63,951 bases of DNA from a bacterium ADurb.Bin157 (GCA_002070375.1 MWDD01000014.1:1-63951), one strand, 5' to 3'; shown: positions 35,128 to 42,933, numbered from the stretch's first letter. The notes: generated by a model from the letters alone, not told the origin. Program-made: numbers and translations.

Positions 35128-36769
35128 ATTCTGCGTATCTTAGCATTTCGAACTCGGGGTCTGTTGAGTCGTTCATTTTGCTGTAATCTAATTTTAGGCC
35201 TTCGAGTGTTTCTTGCTCGAAGTCATCAAGACCGAAATCGGGCATGTTTTCTCCGGCTGCCAGTATGGCGTTTTCACTCATATCTTCGCCTTTTTCCGCA
35301 AAGAAAAAGTCTTCTTTAAGTTCTTGTGAAATAATCGACATTTCTGATTGTTCAAAGTTATTGTCTTGGAAAGCGAAGTCGTTTTCAGAGAAAAGGGTGT
35401 CGCCTTGTTCTTCTTTTATTTGAGCGCCGGTTGCTACTGAAATGTTCATGGAATCTCTTACGGAATCAGCGGGAAGCAACCTTATAAATTGGTCTGTATT
35501 AGTTTGGGCAGTTGAGTTGTATTCTTTTTGAGCCGGTGTGCTGCTTGGAGCTTTCCCGAGTAAGAATAAAGGCAATTTATCTGAGCTGACTGATTTTGCG
35601 TTTCTGATGGCGTAATCTTGCGGAGTTTCGACATTAATATTGGGCGTGGCAGTTTCGATTGTAATGTTTTTGGCCATTTCTCTTCTTAGGTTAAGTATTT
35701 CTTCTTTAACTCTTAAGAATAGACCGCTTACTTGATTGTGAGCGTAATTAGATATCTGCTCAGGTGCGGAAGAAGTGTTTTTATGGTATTTAAGGCTTTC
35801 TGCCGACTTATCAACAAAGCTTCCGATTAGGTGGGTAAATTGCTGAGCCTGGTTTTTCACCTGCGATTCGCCGATTGAAAGGGTGTTTTCGGCGCCTTTT
35901 ACATAGTTGGCGAGAGAGTTAAGTCTTACAAAGATTTTTTCTCTTGAAGGAGCGGGCAGATTAATTAAAGGAAACTGTTTAATTGCAAAATGATCAGAAA
36001 ATCTCAAGGTTTCTCTGACATTTGTTTTTATAGAGTTCAAGCCTGATTCAATTTGCTCTGAGCTGCTGAGTATGTTTAGCATTAAACCTTTGAAGGCTTC
36101 AGAGTTAGATTTAGTCATTCTCATAAGTTGTTTGGAGCTCTGAACAAACATGTCTATTGCAGGCATTGAAAGTGACGGAATCAGTTCGAATGTTTCATAT
36201 GAAGCACCGGCTATTTCGATACATTTTTCTGTTGTATTCAAATGCTTTTTGGTCAGCGCAGTCATTTTCAAATTTGTGTTTCTGATTTTTTCTACCACGG
36301 CTTCAAGGTTTTCGAGGGTTTCGTTTCCCGGCGAAGTAATGACTTTAGAAAGTTCTTGAAGACCGGTATTTATATTAAAGTTTAATAAGTTCAGGTTTTT
36401 GACTGCAAGGGCGGAGTTTTTAACATCTTCTTTAAAATACTGTGTATTTAGCGTGTAAATTTTTGAAATGATATCTCTTGCCGTCCTGTCGTTATAAAAG
36501 CTGCTTATTGCTCTGCACGCTGTTTGTAACTTCGTTGCAGCAAGACTGAAATGATTTTGCGCGAAATTGTAGGGGTCAATTGAAGATGCTTCTTTTTTGT
36601 CGTTAAGGTCAAAAAGTTTTGCCAAAGCTTCGTTATTGTTTTCAACTTTAATAACAGATGTCTTTTGATTTTTTCTTGACGGCCCGAACAGAGCAGCTTC
36701 AGAAGATGATTGAATGCATAACGCAAACACAAATGCGGAAAGAAGAATTTTTGAATTGTATACAAACAT
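35126..36769 (-). CDS. Exported helical protein of unknown function
   Basis: 547 residues. A signal peptide ends near SSEAALFG. The mature protein is mostly long amphipathic helices (~60-380, for example NSALAVKNLNLLNFN and LKTACRAISSFYNDR-like segments), with a less ordered acidic C-terminus rich in Glu, Asp and Phe (FSENDFAFQDNNFEQ). No recognised domain. AGGAGG lies 8 bases before the ATG. It stands as a single gene between two terminators. The helical N-terminal part could be a coiled-coil envelope scaffold; that is only an impression. Confidence 0.7.
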   Translation of the reverse strand: MFVYNSKILLSAFVFALCIQSSSEAALFGPSRKNQKTSVIKVENNNEALAKLFDLNDKKEASSIDPYNFAQNHFSLAATKLQTACRAISSFYNDRTARDIISKIYTLNTQYFKEDVKNSALAVKNLNLLNFNINTGLQELSKVITSPGNETLENLEAVVEKIRNTNLKMTALTKKHLNTTEKCIEIAGASYETFELIPSLSMPAIDMFVQSSKQLMRMTKSNSEAFKGLMLNILSSSEQIESGLNSIKTNVRETLRFSDHFAIKQFPLINLPAPSREKIFVRLNSLANYVKGAENTLSIGESQVKNQAQQFTHLIGSFVDKSAESLKYHKNTSSAPEQISNYAHNQVSGLFLRVKEEILNLRREMAKNITIETATPNINVETPQDYAIRNAKSVSSDKLPLFLLGKAPSSTPAQKEYNSTAQTNTDQFIRLLPADSVRDSMNISVATGAQIKEEQGDTLFSENDFAFQDNNFEQSEMSIISQELKEDFFFAEKGEDMSENAILAAGENMPDFGLDDFEQETLEGLKLDYSKMNDSTDPEFEMLRYAE

Positions 36770-36842
36770 AAAGTTTGCCTCCTGAACGACGCCTTTTTTA
36801 GTTTATCGGCAAAAAGGTGACTAAAATCAAGGAGGCAATGAG

Positions 36843-37484
36843 TTAAATCAATTCTTTTAGGAATATGTTTTGCTTGTCATCCTGATGTTTAACTTTTTTG
36901 AACCCGAGTTTCAGAAGATATTTTTCGTGAAGAGGTACATTTGTAATAACTTCAAGTTCTTTGATGTCTTTGTCTGTGAAGAAATATGATTTTTTTTCAT
37001 ATAAATAGGCTCCGAACTTAAGGTCTCGGAACTTTGGCACAATGTAATCCATGAGTATTTGAGCTCTGTTAGCGTCTTTTATTTTGATAGAAAAAATACC
37101 GACGGGTATCATGTTTCTGAACATTAGGTATGTTTCCGAAGATTTGAGTGTTTCATACTTAATATTCGGGAAAAAGCTTCTGATGTCATCTTCGTAAAAT
37201 TTATAGAATTTATCAAAATATTTATCTCCGATATTTTCAAGTGAATCCATCTGAAAACATGAAGTGTCTCTGGTAAGTTCGGCAATATACCAAGCATCCA
37301 TTATTGTGATATATGCGTTAACAATGCACAATGGCCAAGCTTTAATAAAGTAACCGTATATTGTAAACATTGCGCACCCAAAAAGGTTTATCCATCTCAT
37401 TTTCCATACAGAGTTAAGGCTTAAAGAAATTGCTACAAAAATTGAGCCTAGATATCCGATAATTTCAATATAGTTTTGATTCAT
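36843..37484 (-). CDS. YgjV-like membrane domain fused to a GNAT-like domain
   Basis: 213 residues. Residues 1-70 form three hydrophobic segments (IEIIGYLGSIFVAISL, WINLFGCAMFTIYGYFI, CIVNAYITIMDAWYI), the pattern of YgjV-family inner membrane proteins. Residues ~85-210 look like an N-acetyltransferase fold: YLMFRNMIPVGIFSIKI as central strands, YIVPKFRDLKFGAYLY as the acetyl-CoA loop region and KYLLKLGFKKV near the end. Site AGGAG lies 11 bases upstream. It lies just after the tRNA cluster on the same strand, separated from tRNA-Asp only by a weak terminator-like hairpin, so it may be read from the tRNA promoter. Confidence 0.7.
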   Translation of the reverse strand: MNQNYIEIIGYLGSIFVAISLSLNSVWKMRWINLFGCAMFTIYGYFIKAWPLCIVNAYITIMDAWYIAELTRDTSCFQMDSLENIGDKYFDKFYKFYEDDIRSFFPNIKYETLKSSETYLMFRNMIPVGIFSIKIKDANRAQILMDYIVPKFRDLKFGAYLYEKKSYFFTDKDIKELEVITNVPLHEKYLLKLGFKKVKHQDDKQNIFLKELI

Positions 37485-37503
37485 TTTTGCTGATCTCCTG
37501 CAA

Positions 37504-37536
37504 CAAAATACCCACCAGAAAATTAAAACTGGTGGG
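37504..37536 (-). terminator. Hairpin after the tRNA cluster
   Basis: CCCACCAG (37511-37518) pairs with CTGGTGGG (37529-37536); on the minus strand it is followed by TATTTTG. The short T tract suggests leaky termination before the YgjV-like gene. Confidence 0.6.
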
Positions 37537-37548
37537 CACGCATATGAA

Positions 37549-37623
37549 CGGATCGGACGGGACTCGAACCCGCGACCTCCGGCGTGACAGGCCGGCGTTC
37601 TAAACCGACTGAACTACCGATCC
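37549..37623 (-). tRNA. tRNA-Asp (GTC), copy 2
   Basis: Cloverleaf read by eye on the minus strand: acceptor GGATCGG/CCGATCC, anticodon loop CTGTCAC (GTC), T arm GCGGG-TTCGAGT-CCCGT, discriminator G as expected for Asp. CCA is not encoded. Identical to the copy at 37860-37934. A terminator-like hairpin ends 5 bases before its 5' end. Confidence 0.95.
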
Positions 37624-37627
37624 ATAT

Positions 37628-37664
37628 AAAAAAGGCTAACACAAATTTGTAATGCGGTCAGCCT
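37628..37664 (-). terminator. Terminator-like hairpin inside the tRNA cluster
   Basis: Minus strand AGGCTGAC pairs with GTTAGCCT (one G-U), 16-base loop, then TTTTTTAT. It lies between tRNA-Cys and the last tRNA-Asp. Confidence 0.6.
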
Positions 37665-37691
37665 GTTGGGGCCCCTTAAAGCGGGGTTCAA

Positions 37692-37763
37692 AGGCGGCAA
37701 ACGGATTCGAACCGTTGAATGAAGCTTTTGCAGAGCTTTGCCTTACCACTTGGCCATGCCGCC
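37692..37763 (-). tRNA. tRNA-Cys (GCA)
   Basis: Acceptor GGCGGCA/TGCCGCC, anticodon stem AAGCT/AGCTT with loop CTGCAAA (GCA), T arm ACGG-TTCGAAT-CCGT, discriminator U as expected for Cys. CCA not encoded. Confidence 0.93.
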
Positions 37764-37772
37764 AAAAAAGAA

Positions 37773-37845
<73 letters not shown>

Positions 37846-37859
37846 TCTAAACAAAAAAA

Positions 37860-37934
37860 CGGATCGGACGGGACTCGAACCCGCGACCTCCGGCGTGACA
37901 GGCCGGCGTTCTAAACCGACTGAACTACCGATCC
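37860..37934 (-). tRNA. tRNA-Asp (GTC), copy 1
   Basis: Same sequence as the copy at 37549-37623, including the discriminator G. It lies 7 bases after tRNA-Val in the transcript order Val-Asp-Phe-Cys-Asp. Confidence 0.95.
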
Positions 37935-37941
37935 AAGAGGG

Positions 37942-38014
37942 TGGGCGCTGACGGGCTCGAACCGCCGACCACCTGGGTGTAAACCAGGAGCTCTTCCAAC
38001 TGAGCTAAGCGCCC
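37942..38014 (-). tRNA. tRNA-Val (TAC)
   Basis: Acceptor GGGCGCT/AGCGCCC, anticodon stem CCTGG/CCAGG with loop TTTACAC (TAC), T loop TTCGAGC, discriminator A. First gene of the tRNA cluster, about 8 bases after the predicted transcription start. Confidence 0.95.
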
Positions 38015-38028
38015 CTTTTGATGAAACT

Positions 38029-38057
38029 ATATTACCATTAAAGTTTTAAGGTGTCAA
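38029..38057 (-). promoter_or_regulatory. Promoter of the tRNA cluster
   Basis: Minus strand perfect TTGACA, 17-base spacer, TAATAT. Start near 38022, just upstream of tRNA-Val. Confidence 0.75.
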
Positions 38058-38090
38058 CAAAAAAAAACTTTTTTTTAACTAAAAGTTTAA
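38058..38090 (-). terminator. Weak AT-rich terminator after the YedF-like gene
   Basis: Minus strand AAACTTTT / AAAAGTTT followed by a run of about ten T. The stem is only A-T plus one C-G pair. It overlaps the upstream side of the tRNA promoter. Confidence 0.5.
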
Positions 38091-38501
38091 AACTTTGTTA
38101 GATTGGTTTATTGCTTCGATAAGATCAAAGTGATTGGCGGTTTTTCCGGTTCTTAGGCTGCTTTTTAAATTAAGCTTGTTTAATGCATGTCCTGCGACCA
38201 GTATTTTAACGCCCAGTTTTTCTATCTGTGTAATTATTTCGAGAAGAGGGCTTCCTTCTACGCAAGCTTTGACTGCATTGTTCCAAAATGCCATTGTTTT
38301 AGGTATGGTTTCGCTTTCGCTTATTGCAGTTAATAGATCGCTAAATGTTTTTTTACCCATTTCGTCATTCTCACCAATATAGAGACGTGTGAATATGTAT
38401 AATTGATTTGCTGTTTTTGCAGAAGTTATCCAGACTCTCTTTTCGAAATAGGTGTCTTCGAAATAGTTTTGGTCAAAATTATTATCGTTTATGCTATTCA
38501 T
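38079..38501 (-). CDS. YedF-like / DsrE-fold protein without the catalytic cysteine
   Basis: 140 residues. LYIGENDEMGKKTFSDLLTA, MAFWNNAVKACVEGSPLLE, IEKLGVKILVAGHALNKLNL and GKTANHFDLIEAI match the C-terminal DsrE-like domain of YedF sulfurtransferase-like proteins. In those the segment reads GVEI-CGTCL; here it is GVKI-LVAGHAL, so the conserved cysteines are replaced by Ala-Gly-His-Ala. The N-terminal TusA half is also absent. It may bind rather than transfer sulfur or selenium; that is inference. No ribosome site, and a TATAAT 7 bases before the ATG suggests a leaderless message. Confidence 0.65.
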   Translation of the reverse strand: MNSINDNNFDQNYFEDTYFEKRVWITSAKTANQLYIFTRLYIGENDEMGKKTFSDLLTAISESETIPKTMAFWNNAVKACVEGSPLLEIITQIEKLGVKILVAGHALNKLNLKSSLRTGKTANHFDLIEAINQSNKVLNF

Positions 38502-38508
38502 AATTTTG

Positions 38509-38537
38509 ATTATATAGTTAAATAATATTTATTGCCA
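38509..38537 (-). promoter_or_regulatory. Promoter giving a leaderless mRNA for the YedF-like gene
   Basis: Minus strand perfect TATAAT (38509-38514), 7 bases before the ATG. A weak TGGCAA lies 17 bases further up. There is no ribosome-binding site. Confidence 0.5.
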
Positions 38538-38597
38538 GTGATTTTGAACAAATGTAAGTGTTTGAATGCAGTGAAAAAATAAAAAAGTATTTGTACC

Positions 38598-38626
38598 TTG
38601 ACACTGAGTATTCTGTATGATAATCT
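38598..38626 (+). promoter_or_regulatory. Promoter for the exported beta-rich protein gene
   Basis: Perfect TTGACA, 17-base spacer, TAATCT. The leader of ~85 bases places the AAGGAG ribosome site in the loop of a TGCGA/TCGCA hairpin (38696-38713); an upstream TTCCTT could also pair with it. Confidence 0.65.
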
Positions 38627-38717
38627 TTATGCATGCAGGTCGATTCTGGTATGTGTACGGTGAGTCGCCTGAATTTAAGACAAAGTTCCTTCTATTGCGA
38701 AAGGAGACTCGCACTAA

Positions 38718-39482
38718 ATGATTAAACGTATCACTGTTTTTCTCGCTGTTCTTTTGATGGTGGCTGTCGCTTTTACAGCTTCGGCACAGTCTAAGGTCCT
38801 GCTCCAGTATGCCCCATCGGCCGGCACTACAACTACCTACAAAATGAACATTACAGGTAACACTACTGTAACTGCTTATGGCAAGAATCAGAGGACTTCC
38901 CTCGAAACCGGCATGAGAATACAGCAAAAAGTAACAGGGGTTGACAAAGACGGTAATGTTGACATTGAAACCACTGTTCTCGACGGTACCATAACTGTTA
39001 ACAACGTTCCTACTGTTCTTCCTAACATGGGTCAGATTATAAATGTTAAAATGGCCAAAGACGGTGAAGTTCTTTCTTCTACCGGTGTAGACCAACAGGG
39101 CAATATGAATCAGATGCAGATCAGATTCCCCAAAAACCCTGTAGGAATCGGTGACAGCTGGACTTCAAAAATTGAAGCTAATCCTCAGATGCCCATTCCG
39201 ATGGAAACCAAATACACTATTGTCGGTTTCGAAAAAATCGGCGGCCAAGATTGCGTTAAGATTTCTTCAACCGTAAGAAGTGTTCAGCCGGCAGCCGGCA
39301 GCATTAACCTCAACGTAAGTGCAACAGGCTTCATTTGGTTCGCTCACAAAGCCGGCTACATGGCTAAGAATGAAGTAAAGTCTGATATGCGCATGGTTAT
39401 GGAAAATGATTTGGGCGGCGGTCAAAAAGAAAAAATTGAAACCCGCATGAATCTTGTTCTTAAAATGGATCTCACAAAATAA
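38718..39482 (+). CDS. Exported beta-rich protein of unknown function
   Basis: 254 residues. A clean signal peptide ends at TASA-QS. The mature part has alternating strand patterns (TTTYKMNITGNTTVTAYG, MRIQQKVTGVDKDGNVDIE, RFPKNPVGIGDSW, METKYTIVGFEKIGGQDCVKI, ASGFIWFAHKAGYM-like end), similar to DUF6263-type exported proteins that may form a lipocalin-like or lipoprotein-carrier-like barrel; assignment is tentative. Only one cysteine. Strong promoter and site indicate high expression. No intrinsic terminator follows before the next promoter at 39495, only a CACAAA/TTTGTG hairpin without a T run at its stop. Confidence 0.7.
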   Translation: MIKRITVFLAVLLMVAVAFTASAQSKVLLQYAPSAGTTTTYKMNITGNTTVTAYGKNQRTSLETGMRIQQKVTGVDKDGNVDIETTVLDGTITVNNVPTVLPNMGQIINVKMAKDGEVLSSTGVDQQGNMNQMQIRFPKNPVGIGDSWTSKIEANPQMPIPMETKYTIVGFEKIGGQDCVKISSTVRSVQPAAGSINLNVSATGFIWFAHKAGYMAKNEVKSDMRMVMENDLGGGQKEKIETRMNLVLKMDLTK

Positions 39483-39494
39483 TTTGTGTACACC

Positions 39495-39523
39495 TTGACG
39501 TTTGTTAATTTGATTCGTATAAT
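39495..39523 (+). promoter_or_regulatory. Strong promoter upstream of the second glycine-zipper gene
   Basis: TTGACG, 17-base spacer, perfect TATAAT. Start near 39530, about 225 bases before the coding start at 39755. Confidence 0.8.
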
Positions 39524-39529
39524 TTAAAT

Positions 39530-39648
39530 ATAACTAAGACAGTTCATTGAAAAAACTATACGGATCTCTGAAACAGAATTATTTACTAGCGATAGTGCAT
39601 AAAAAACTGAAACTGAGCTCCGCTTTTACCCGAAGCGGAGTTTCTTTT
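39530..39648 (+). ncRNA. Candidate small RNA or attenuated leader (about 115 nt)
   Basis: Region between a strong promoter and a terminator-like hairpin, with no open reading frame of note. It may be the leader of the gene at 39755 or an independent small RNA. No family recognised. A second hairpin, GATAC/GTATC, follows at about 39656. Confidence 0.35.
39618..39648 (+). terminator. Terminator-like hairpin in the leader
   Basis: CTCCGCTT / AAGCGGAG, loop TTACCCG, then TTTCTTTT. The stem can extend with GAAA/TTTC across a bulge. Confidence 0.6.
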
Positions 39649-39653
39649 ATAAT
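39625..39653 (+). promoter_or_regulatory. Possible second promoter overlapping the hairpin
   Basis: TTTACC, 17-base spacer, perfect TATAAT (39648-39653). It lies across the right arm of the hairpin and would give a ~95-base leader to 39755. Confidence 0.4.
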
Positions 39654-39754
39654 CCGATACTTTACCCGGTATCGATTTACCTACCTACCCATTGTTTTAT
39701 GTTTTTCTTAACTCGGGCTTTAACAAAGCTCAAATCCATTACAGGAGGCCTAAT

Positions 39755-40657
39755 ATGAGGTTGAAACGCAGTTTATTGAAGCTGATGGCGACAACCATGG
39801 CCGTGGTTATGTTCCTTGCTGTTTTCGGAAACACTGCAGCAGATGCGGGTTTGTTTTCAAAAATAAAGGATTCGGTCACGGATAATCCTGTTAAGACTGC
39901 TCTAGTTGGCGTTGCAGCAGTAGGCGGAACCATTCTTGCGGCTCCCTATATTGCGTCGGCAGTTGGCTTTGCGGGCGGCAGTATTGCCGGCTTAGCGGGC
40001 GGTGCAGCGACAGTAGTAGCATCAGCAGGAACAGGTTTAGCGGGAATCGGCGCCACTATTTGGGGCGGTGTAACAGCAGCAGGCGGATTCTTAACCGGTG
40101 CTCTCGGAGCTCTCGGCGGAGCAATCGGCAGTATATTCTCCGGAATTGCAGGATTTGTTGGTGGAATCATCGGCAGCCCTCTCTTTATTCCGGCTCTTTG
40201 CCTGGTTGGTGCAGCGGTTGCAGGTTATTATCTCTATAAGCGTTACAAAAGAGATCATCAGACCATTGGCAACAGCAATAACATTCCCACAGTCTCTTCA
40301 TCAAGTCTTGTTGCTTCGACAGGTTCTAATCAAGCTCCTACAACAGAAATACCTGTAAGTGCATCTTCGAATGCAGGTACAACCGCAGCTAACTCTAACA
40401 GCGAAGACGTAGTAGTTTCCGCTTCGACAAGCTCGGCCGTAGCAGGTTCATCTACTGAACTGAAGGCAGCTCACGCAGAATACATCAAAGCATACAACAA
40501 GTACATCAATCTGGTAACTAACGTTGGCGGCAGCGAAAGCCCCGATGAAGAAGTCAGATCTAACCTTCTTCGCACTGATACTCAAACAGCATTGTCTGAA
40601 TATCGCGAAGCTTACAACAGATACGTAACTTTACTCAGACAGAGCAATTCTAAGTAG
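39755..40657 (+). CDS. Exported glycine-zipper protein with Tyr-rich helical tail (paralogue 2)
   Basis: 300 residues from ATG 39755 (CAGGAGG 6-8 bases upstream; the longer frame from 39692 lacks a site). A signal peptide ends near NTAADA-G. A long Gly/Ala/Ile-rich hydrophobic region (~45-165) has repeated GxxxG spacing and ends in GYYLYKRYKRDH, a basic stop-transfer-like edge. A Ser/Thr-rich linker and a Tyr-spaced tail (HAEYIKAYNKYINL, YREAYNRYVTLL) follow. The same architecture and tail motif occur in the gene at 34313. Function unknown; a membrane-embedded or oligomeric envelope protein is likely. Regulated by one or two strong promoters and a leader hairpin. Confidence 0.75.
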   Translation: MRLKRSLLKLMATTMAVVMFLAVFGNTAADAGLFSKIKDSVTDNPVKTALVGVAAVGGTILAAPYIASAVGFAGGSIAGLAGGAATVVASAGTGLAGIGATIWGGVTAAGGFLTGALGALGGAIGSIFSGIAGFVGGIIGSPLFIPALCLVGAAVAGYYLYKRYKRDHQTIGNSNNIPTVSSSSLVASTGSNQAPTTEIPVSASSNAGTTAANSNSEDVVVSASTSSAVAGSSTELKAAHAEYIKAYNKYINLVTNVGGSESPDEEVRSNLLRTDTQTALSEYREAYNRYVTLLRQSNSK

Positions 40658-40664
40658 CTGAAGT

Positions 40665-40704
40665 AAAAAAAAATCTCAGGTCGCAAGGCCTGAGATTTTT
40701 TTTT
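40665..40704. terminator. Bidirectional terminator
   Basis: AAAATCTCAGG / CCTGAGATTTT with 8-base loop and long A and T runs at both sides. It separates the convergent genes ending at 40657 (+) and 40719 (-). Confidence 0.9.
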
Positions 40705-40718
40705 GTTGAATTTTGTTT

Positions 40719-41621
40719 TTACTTTTTAACAAGATAAAATCCGCACCAGTCGCCTTCATTTATTTCTTCAATTATTTCCCAATTGTTTTGAACAAAGGCA
40801 TCTTTTACCATTTGAGAATTTGTTGTGTTAACTCCGGAAAATATCCCCCATGCGCCTTTTTTTACCCAAGGAGAGAATACCGGAAGATACTCGACGATTA
40901 CCGGGGAAGTAATATTTGCAACTAAACCGTCATATTTTATGGTTGGGTTGTATTTTCCGAGATCCGCACAAATCATTTCAAGCGAGCCGGGGATATTGTT
41001 CAACTCCGCATTCTTTTTCATGTTTTCGACTGCAGGGCCTTCAATTTCTATTGCAGTTCCTGACTTTGCGTTACGCATCATAAGGTAAAATGCAAGTATG
41101 CCGCTTCCGGCGCCTAAGTCTATAAACGTTTGATTTTCAACATTAATTTTAGAAAGAAGGAAGAGGCAGAGTCTTGTTGTCTCATGGGTTCCGGTGCCAA
41201 AAGCCATTCCCGGGTCAATTAGAATAACTTTTGTATCGTTGTTTTTTTCTGTTTCGGTGGGGGGTTCCCAGGGGGGCCGTACAACAATATTGTCGCCCAC
41301 GTGTATTGGCTTGAAAAATTGCTTAAAGTTCTCCATCCAATCTTGATTGTCGCTGTATTCAGATGTTTTAACGGCATCGTCGTCTAAGGCGAATTCATTA
41401 ACAAAGTCTTCAACAGCTTCTAAAATTTCTTCTGTATTTTGTTCGACTTCAGAAACTATGAAACTCACAATAGTTTCGCCCGTGTAGACAAAATCGGTTT
41501 CGCCAATCCCTTCATCTCTGATTTGAGGACTGGAAAAAGCACTTACGCCAAGCATCTCTGCAAGACCGAGTAATGGCTCTTCGAGATCAGAGGGTATTGT
41601 TATGTCTATTCTTTTAAGCAT
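40719..41621 (-). CDS. prmA: Ribosomal protein L11 methyltransferase
   Basis: 300 residues, normal length. DPGMAFGTGTHETTRLCL and FIDLGAGSGILAFYLM are the PrmA-specific and SAM-binding motifs; VANITSPVIVEYLP agrees with the NPPF-like region (here NITS, as in PrmA). It trimethylates L11 in the cytoplasm. The start overlaps the end of the TPR gene by 8 bases, so it is the last gene of the signalling operon 47153-40719. The N-terminal L11-recognition domain is acidic and less conserved. Confidence 0.92.
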   Translation of the reverse strand: MLKRIDITIPSDLEEPLLGLAEMLGVSAFSSPQIRDEGIGETDFVYTGETIVSFIVSEVEQNTEEILEAVEDFVNEFALDDDAVKTSEYSDNQDWMENFKQFFKPIHVGDNIVVRPPWEPPTETEKNNDTKVILIDPGMAFGTGTHETTRLCLFLLSKINVENQTFIDLGAGSGILAFYLMMRNAKSGTAIEIEGPAVENMKKNAELNNIPGSLEMICADLGKYNPTIKYDGLVANITSPVIVEYLPVFSPWVKKGAWGIFSGVNTTNSQMVKDAFVQNNWEIIEEINEGDWCGFYLVKK

Positions 41622-42909
41622 TAATCTCTCTTTTCAGTTTGGTCAGTTTATCATCAATTTTGTTTAGCATATTTTTGTCTGTTTTAGCCGCTATGTTTCT
41701 TAAATTCATTAAAACTTCCTGCGCCTGATTAAATCTGCCCATTGCGGTAAGTGCCTCGGCCTTGCCAAAAAGAGCGAATTTATCGTTAACATCGAATTCG
41801 TCGATTACTTGCTGAAAAGTTCTTAACGCGCGGTCATTGAGGCCGACTTCCAAAAACATTCTGCCAAGTACGTTAATTGCGTAAACGTCATCGGGTTCAT
41901 AATTTAGGGCGAACATGAGGTTGTATATTGCATTTGGGAAATCGCGTATGTCTTGGTAAGCTTTTGCCAAGTTATAGTATGCAAATGCGTAGTCGGACTG
42001 AATTTCGATGGCGCGTTTCAGATTTTCTATGGCTTCTTCGTGTCTGCCTTGCATTACTAAAAGCTTGCCCATATTGCTGAGAGTTGGGGCATCTTCTTCA
42101 AGGTTTATTGCCATTGCGAAGTGTTCTTCGGCCTGTTGGAAATCTTCACGATCCATGTATATCATTCCGAGGTTTTTTAGAATTGAAGCCTTGTCTTCTG
42201 CGACGGCAAGAGCGGAATTGAAGTGTTCGCGGGCTTCTTCTTGTGAAGATATTTCAAGGCAAATTCTGCCTATGTAATAATGGGCATCACTATTGTTCGC
42301 GTCTATTGATAACACAGTGTTGAAAAAGCCCTGGGCACCCGAAAAATTAGCTTTTTCTATTTCAATGCGGCCCAATAAAATATTTGCAGAGATATTTCGG
42401 GGGTCTTTTCTTGCAATTTCGCCTGCATATTTTGTGGCCTCGGGGATGTCTCCGAGTTCAAATAAAGAAGTGGCGAGACTTAATTTGTTATAGAGATCAG
42501 AGGGATCATATTCTAAAGCCTTTTTTAGCAACTCTATGCATTTTGAGTATTCGCCGTTCATTTTATAGGCCAAGGCAAGTGAGTTGCGAGCGTATTTGTC
42601 TGATGGGTTCTTTTCAACTGTTTTCTCAAGAGTCAAAATTGCCTTGGCAATGTCGCCTTCTTCAAGATATGTGTTCCCGAGTAAATAGTTGGTGTACAGA
42701 TCTTCCTTTTTAACTTGTAAAGAACCATCGAGAAGTTTTTTCGCTCCCTCAAAATCTCCTAATTCTTTTAAAACCATGGCGAGCTTGTTCATGGAATAAA
42801 TATCATTGGGTTTGAAATTGAGTGCAAGTTGAAAGAGTCTCTGAGCTTCTTTGAAGTCTTTTGCTTTTAAAGCTTCATTTCCTTGTTTGTAAGCGCTTTG
42901 AAAATCCAT
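41614..42909 (-). CDS. Cytoplasmic TPR protein
   Basis: 431 residues made almost wholly of TPR units (about eleven; for example NDIYSMNKLAMVLKELGDF, DLYTNYLLGNTYLEEGDI, YAFAYYNLAKAYQDIRDF). No signal peptide, so it probably works inside the cell as a scaffold. AAGGAGAAGGAGA precedes the ATG. It lies between the HEAT/cyclase-like gene (24 bases upstream) and prmA, which overlaps it, and may bring signalling proteins together. Partner unknown. Confidence 0.82.
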   Translation of the reverse strand: MDFQSAYKQGNEALKAKDFKEAQRLFQLALNFKPNDIYSMNKLAMVLKELGDFEGAKKLLDGSLQVKKEDLYTNYLLGNTYLEEGDIAKAILTLEKTVEKNPSDKYARNSLALAYKMNGEYSKCIELLKKALEYDPSDLYNKLSLATSLFELGDIPEATKYAGEIARKDPRNISANILLGRIEIEKANFSGAQGFFNTVLSIDANNSDAHYYIGRICLEISSQEEAREHFNSALAVAEDKASILKNLGMIYMDREDFQQAEEHFAMAINLEEDAPTLSNMGKLLVMQGRHEEAIENLKRAIEIQSDYAFAYYNLAKAYQDIRDFPNAIYNLMFALNYEPDDVYAINVLGRMFLEVGLNDRALRTFQQVIDEFDVNDKFALFGKAEALTAMGRFNQAQEVLMNLRNIAAKTDKNMLNKIDDKLTKLKREINA

Positions 42910-42933
42910 GTCTTCTCCTTCTCCTTTTGTTCA

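Noticed and set aside
36775..36838. Inverted repeat TTGCCTCCT / AGGAGGCAA upstream of the gene at 36769
   Set aside because: One arm is the ribosome-binding site and the other probably lies upstream of the transcription start, so they would not be in the same RNA.
37665..37691. GC-rich stretch with GGGGCCCC between tRNA genes as a broken tRNA
   Set aside because: No acceptor, anticodon or T-arm sequence can be assembled; it is better read as spacer DNA next to a terminator-like hairpin.
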